Shown here: in pieces, positions 58,786-64,000 of the stretch
Position numbering within the stretch: position 1 is the first letter of the stretch
Layout of the letters: each line of letters opens with the position of its first letter
NCBI RefSeq assembly: GCF_020379485.1
Contig: NC_063452.1
Span: 32,821,608-32,885,607 of the forward strand
From: Brassica napus
Taxonomy: Eukaryota; Streptophyta; Magnoliopsida; Brassicales; Brassicaceae
Direction: 5' to 3'
DNA length: 64,000 nucleotides
The notes under the pieces: generated by a model
The model's database searches: none
The model's input: the letters and a program-made list of their open reading frames with translations, nothing else
What the model was told of the DNA's origin: nothing
Position numbers and translations under genes: made by a program

Positions 58786-59695
58786 TGATACAACTGAGTC
58801 AAACAATTATTCAAGCACGAAATAAGCACAATCTAGAACTCGGATCACTCAATTAGATCATCCCACTGTCGTGGTGCTGACCCTTATGCGGATTGATCTT
58901 GATGCCTAAGCTTTAGCTTGGAACAAGATACAATTGTAGACAGTAGAGATCAAATCCAATAGGTTCACCTAACACCCTAATATCTACTCTCGCTGATTAA
59001 CGTTGCTAAGCTCATTCATATAGATTCAAGTCATCTTCTACGCGGTTAGCGAGCTGATTAAACCTAGGTTCAAACATTAATTGTTCAGGTTAATGCAAGC
59101 AGTAAGTGTTGACATGAATAAAGACAAATTAATTGATTGCTTATCTATGTTTAACTTATGCGATCAACACCCTAGAACCCTATATAAGCTAGCTGACTAC
59201 TCAGCCATAACACAAGATACCAAGGGTATGTTTTCTAAATGATACTGCATATAAATCGAATAGAAACAAATAGGGTTCAGGGTGATCTTCTCTATGAGAG
59301 ATGGAGCCTTCTCCCTTACAAGTAGCAAATCGTAAAAACAAGTCTCGGTCTCTTGCAAAAACTAGCGTAGGAAATAAAATAGGGATAGAGGCGCTTTTAT
59401 GTGGAGGCGCCATTAGGTTAGAGAAGAGGTGGGGCGGCTAGGGCAACTTCCGAAATAATTAAGAGTTTCCTTAATTGTCGGGAACAATCACTTGGGGCCG
59501 CTCCTTGATGGGAGCAATCACTCGCACTGCTCCACACTGAATTCTCCAAATATGGCATCTTTTCTTCATGCACCCTTCTCAGACTCTGCAACCTACTCCA
59601 AACCTGAAAGGACCTAAAAACAACTAGATAGACTCGATAGAAGATTGAAAAGCAATTAAAAACATATATATAATGATGTTAAAAACACCATATAT
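58786..59695 (-). mobile_element. Athila-related LTR, minus orientation
   Basis: On the plus strand it begins TGATACAACTGAGTC, like TGATACCACTC of element K, and ends around aaacaccatatattagtga. General layout resembles K LTRs (gattcgg/ggatcg block, intact TATA-like ctatataagc near 59182). No TSD was identified. Confidence 0.5.
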
Positions 59696-60845
59696 TAGTG
59701 ATAGGAACTATTTATTATGTTGGAGTCTTTTTAGTATATTTACATGTTCATGAGTTTTTTAGAGGAAAGTGGTGATTTTGGTGCATTTTGGAAATAAAAT
59801 GAGAGAATCCCATAGCTGACCATCGAACCAGTGCGAAGCGCGCAAGACCCGGCTAAGTTTTCAGCCAATTTAAATCCCGAGTCACAGAACAAATACAGAA
59901 TTACCCCTGGCCGCTTTTAACCTAATATTTATGAACTCTGTCATTGTTCTAGGCAACACACGCTTTCTTGCTTTCTACTTTTCACAGCAAACAACACCTA
60001 GAATTTTTAGTAGATTTGGAGAGAAGGTCCAAGACTCTTTCAGAGATTTGTATTGGAACTTCAGTATTTCTAACCTTGATCTATTTATGCATTTTATTCA
60101 GTTTATGCTTATGAATTACTTTGATATGTATGAGTAATTATCTTGTTAGATTTAGGGTTCAAATAGGTTAAGAAGGATTAGGCCAAAATATAGAATTGCT
60201 AAGGTGATAATTATCCTTCAAAGAATGGTGGTTAATGCATGTGTTCTAGAGTAGCTAACTAGAACCTTGAACTTACGATTGGGGACAACTCGGACAGTAG
60301 GTTCTGCACCAGAACTAATTCCTTTGAGCTACTATTGCTAGAAACAAGCGGAAGCTGATTTAAACAATACTAGTGAACCTATCAATCAACTCGCTTACGC
60401 CTGTCTAAGAGAACATCGATCGACGTTCTTACCATAATATCGATTGACATTCGATCCGTATAAACAAGCGACAGCTGAGATATTGGATTTAGTCAATACA
60501 TAAGAATCACATGCGAAAGTTGGATATCTTTACACTAGAAGTCAAGTTCTAGGATTGACAACCTAAGTATTCTATACTACTATAATCTCAATTACTTGAA
60601 TAGAAATCCTAAATCTAATACTTTCTAATAACTGTTTACAAAACCTCAAACCAATCAACTGAACAACTGAACAACTACCTTGTTTGCCTTGTAATTTACT
60701 GTTTTCATTACTTACCTAGCTTAATCACAAATTGTTTAGATCTATTGTGTGCCCTAGCTCCTTGTGGATTCGATTCCTAAGTACTACAATTGAACCTCTT
60801 ATTTGAGAGAGTAAATCACTCCCTAGGGTAATTTTAGTGATATCA
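59674..60845 (+). mobile_element. Athila-type LTR, plus orientation, related to element A
   Basis: It is collinear with 11545-12776 (tctttttagtatatttac, gaggaaagtggtgattttgg, ...tttgagagagtaaatcac) and ends GTGATATCA. Its start overlaps the end of the previous LTR in a TGATGTTAAAAACACCAT palindromic region. It contains catcgatcgacgttc and a related copy. Confidence 0.7.
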
Positions 60846-61534
60846 GGCTCATTCTCATTCAAAATCGCAAGTGGGTCTTTGCCGTGTTTTAGGCCTTTTC
60901 AGGCCATTTTTTGACTAAAACGTTTTTACGATTTCCTTCGTAGAAATCGCCTTCGTTACGACGTTGGTTTAATGAAATAGTGGAAACCAATCTCATAGTC
61001 AATATAACTATGGTGTTTAAGTTAACTGTTATCGTTTTATACGATTGATTCGAACTCATACGAGAAAATAAATCTTTGTTAATTTTATTGTAAAGTTTCA
61101 ACGGTAACTCCGATCGAGATGAAACAAAAGATAATTTGATCCAGATTCGAAGAGTGAGACGAATGTCCAGATTTAACTCGCCCGATGGCGAGTTGGATGT
61201 GGTCGATCCCCGAGTAAGAGTGAGAGTGAGACGAGTGTCCTGATTTAACTCGCCCGATGGCGAGTTGGATGTGGTCGATCCAACTCGCCATTAGGAGAGT
61301 TGGGTGAAGTACATCCAGTTCGCCTGATGACGGGTTGGACGAAGCTGGTTTGGTTGTTTCGATACTCGGGGATCGTCCGCTCGAGAGATTGAATAATCTT
61401 TTTCGAAGAACTTGTCGTGTAATACTCTTTTTACAAAGTTTAGTTTTCCGAATTTTTATTCCCCTTTTAGAGAAGAAAGGTCTTTCAGAAACTTTTCGAC
61501 ATTGATTTCGTCGTAACCGATTTTGACCTCTACA
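60846..61534 (-). repeat. Diverged Tat-family LTR fragment with a third hairpin module
   Basis: gtgggtctttgccgtgtttt, acgatttccttcgtag and, at the end, gatttcgtcgtaaccgattt then tgacctctaca match the B LTR in the same order. It is truncated on the left. It carries AACTCGCC-cgat-GGCGAGTT hairpins at 61175-61194 and 61247-61266, period 72, plus a decayed third copy. Confidence 0.7.
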
Positions 61535-61900
61535 ATTTACACAAGTGACATCGCCTTAGACTCCGAGATGCATCATATTCGCTGCTGTCAAAGCGGTGAA
61601 GATTTGAATCTAGCGGGAGATCAGCCATACAAAGGGTAAGTGCCATCCCAAGTGAATGAACCTCCCTTGCTAAGATATAACTCCTATTGGAAGATGAGCC
61701 GCCCGTTAGAGTTGTTTTTGGTAGCTCTCCATCGTCTTTTAAGCCACGAGGGCAGCACAACTCTCATAGGGATAGCCAAGCCAAGCTATCCATCCGCGGA
61801 GATGCATCAATATTCAACAAACGCTCGCCAGATTTACTCATTCCATCTCGTTGAGCAGATTTCCTAAGGTCCTAGAACTGCCGTGAAATTCTAGTTTCGT
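61535..61900. other. Unidentified, possibly gene-derived fragment
   Basis: GC content is higher than in the flanks. A 76-codon minus frame (61760-61530) includes REVHSLGMALTLCMADLPLD. I do not recognise it; it could be an exon captured from a host gene or chance. Confidence 0.25.
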
Positions 61901-64000
61901 CCATCCAAGATAAAGCTGAAAAGTTGGAAAAAAGCTTTTAATGAGGTTTTGGAAATAAGCTTTTACATTTTTAAATATTGATATTTGTGTTTTTATAATT
62001 AGTGTTATATATTTTAGATGGATCGCAAAATAACTAATTGTATTGAAAAGGCCTGGACTAAATCGGATAATATGATTATTTATGGTACAAATATCTAAAT
62101 TCATTTCAGATACAATTGTTATTTATATATTTTTAGGTTCACATACATCATAACCGAACTCGTCAAGACCCAGAAATGACCAACTCAAAACCCACACATA
62201 AATTTATAATATACATGTGTGGCTTAATTAAAAAAAAAAACGATGCCCCAAAAAATAACTCGTACCTAAATGGATACCTAATGTTCATGCCTAACTGATT
62301 TTATAAAGTAATAAAAATGACTATTTCTATATGTTTGGCTAAATTAAGTGAAATAGAAAAAAATTATTTAGTTAAATAATTATATGAAATGAAAAATTAA
62401 GTGACAAAAAATGTAATACATTTTTATTATTTGATTGAAGTTATTATTTTATTTACAAAAACATGTCTTTCAATTATGTTTTTGGCTACATAATTTTACA
62501 CCGATTGAAACTAAAATTTTAAAAAAAAAAAAATTAGTAAAACAAACGAAACCGAACGTTTAACCTTATGCAAAACCAAGTTATTTTATATTTTTTAGTT
62601 TATAATTGGCACAAAATTAATGTTGATTAACTAATAAATAAAAATCTGCACTATTTTTATTATGATAATATAATTAAAGATGTGATACATTGTTAAATTA
62701 ATATAGTTAATGAAATTTTTAAACTGAGTGAAATATAAAAAAAATAATTAATATAATTATATTATTAAATTTATTAAAAAAATACTATACTTTTTTTTAT
62801 ACTGATATCTGTGTTTCCATATAATTCTTATTTATACTGATAGTATTAAAATGTACTTTAATTTTAATAATACATATGTTATTTTCTTTCACCTGATCGT
62901 AGGGCCACTTTATTTTTTTTTGTGCTTTAAACCTCTAAGTCGGTACTGGTAACAATTATATGGAAGAATGTGGAATAGCATATGCACATAATTTATATTC
63001 AGAAAAAGGAGATATTTAGTTGCCACCGCATGATACTTGAGGATAATAAAAATATGTAGTTAACCATAAAAAAATGTAATCGTAATCGCAGTGTAATCCA
63101 CGAGGAAATATTCTCAAAGATAAATGTCCATACTTATACGTCAAGTTGGTTTTGGGTTTTATCAAAACATAGGCAAAAAGTAACTAAAAGCCAGGCTGGT
63201 AAATGCTAACGATAAACACAGTTTAAGTACTTAACAAAAAAAAAAAAAAAACACAGTTTAAGCAATAGGAACCTAAAATAGAAATGCGATTCATATAAGA
63301 TTATTTAGAAAATATATGTTAAGTTAGGCAAATCTGAGTAGCCGATAATTATTTTCTTGGAGTTCTTTTTTTTCTTGGAGTTCTTAGTTACCGAAAGTCT
63401 CGCATCCCGATTCTCTGAAACCTAGATGTTATTTTTTAAATTTTAGTTAACATCTTTTGGTCCGAAATCCATTAAAATTTTATCTTTTATTTTTGGTCCG
63501 TAAAGTAAGATTTCTACATCTTTTCCTATAAAAAAGACAACTTCCTTAGGTTTTTTCTCATAACGAGAAAACACAGCGAAGCTCTATCCTTTTAATATTT
63601 TAACTGCTTCCTTCTATTTATTTTTCTAGATCATGTTCTTTTTCCTCTCTTTTTATTTTTCTTTCTTCACCTCTTTTCGTTATTGTAACGGCCTTGGCCC
63701 GATGAACCTTATCAAATGCTTTACCCCAAACTTTTTCGTTCAAAAACTCTTATTAAAACTCAAATTGTCTTACATAAAACCAAACTCAACAAAACTGAAA
63801 TGTCGAATAAAAACTTAAGAAGAAATGATTGAAAGAAAGGAGTCATAAATGAAAGACTCGAGAAAACACTTGCACCATACGGACATCTACTCCCACTCCC
63901 TCTCGGCCCTACCTGTAAAAAGAGGGGTGAGTACATAATACTCAGTGAGGGTAGGTTCTAGGAACCCACGAGCTCAACTCAGGAAGAGCAAACAATCACA
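61901..64000. other. AT-rich intergenic DNA
   Basis: Long A/T runs, no credible ORF, no terminal repeats with TSDs. The last 130 bp (63880-63990, gaggggtgagtacataata, ctcagtgagggtaggttc) looks like part of a dispersed repeat entering the window. Confidence 0.5.

Noticed and set aside
63633..63818. 61-codon ORF starting MFFFLSFYFSFF
   Set aside because: T-rich stretch giving a hydrophobic start by composition; no support for a gene.

Overview
This is plant nuclear DNA, most likely from a Brassica-type crucifer. It holds one intact multi-exon host gene at the left end. Almost everything from about 8.6 kb to 61.5 kb is nested Ty3/gypsy LTR retrotransposons of the Tat and Athila lineages. The crucifer call rests on the host gene, which resembles the Arabidopsis WAT1-related/UMAMIT17-18 clade, and on the retroelement families. 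No bacterial features, tRNA/rRNA genes or CRISPR arrays were seen.

Left flank (1-8.6 kb): a small non-autonomous Helitron (455-1067), then a complete seven-exon WAT1-related transporter gene on the minus strand (CDS 1380-5374, 373 aa when spliced). Its introns carry a TIR element with 7-bp target duplications and a telomere-motif-rich inverted-repeat element. Upstream lie a 556-bp GA/CT microsatellite that switches strand in the middle and a 297-bp tandem duplication.

Centre (8.6-61.5 kb): target-site duplications (TSDs) and re-joined target sequences let the nest be peeled apart. Element D (24736-31856, TSD atccg) sits in the integrase of Tat element C (21224-36103, TSD acaag). C sits in a pol-less Athila-like element K (18798-43182, minus strand, TSD caagg). 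K sits in one LTR of Tat element B (13533-43460, minus). B sits in an antisense-ORF gene of an older Tat element G. To the right, Tat element E (46928-57865, TSD tcagc) interrupts an Athila RNase H region (H), and a 3' fragment of another Tat element (F) replaces the middle of E. Truncated LTRs follow at 58.8-61.5 kb. All coding regions in this part carry stops, frameshifts or deletions. Several stops are CAG to TAG changes, as expected from deamination of methylated CHG cytosines.

Most interesting signals: (1) Tat-family LTRs carry, at the same place in U3, three unrelated hairpin-forming tandem modules, including a 26-bp perfect palindrome (core CGGTCGCTACGTAGCGACCG) whose copy number differs between LTRs of one element and which also forms a 35-bp array inside element D. 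(2) Element K has gag and protease but no reverse transcriptase or integrase. In their place is a long ORF studded with Ser-Ile-Asp repeats encoded by CGATCGAT, and the same DNA motif is repeated in its LTRs. (3) Tat copies carry a separate gene antisense to gag-pol, with intron-like splice signals on its own strand.

Right flank (61.5-64 kb): AT-rich intergenic DNA with no gene I can support.
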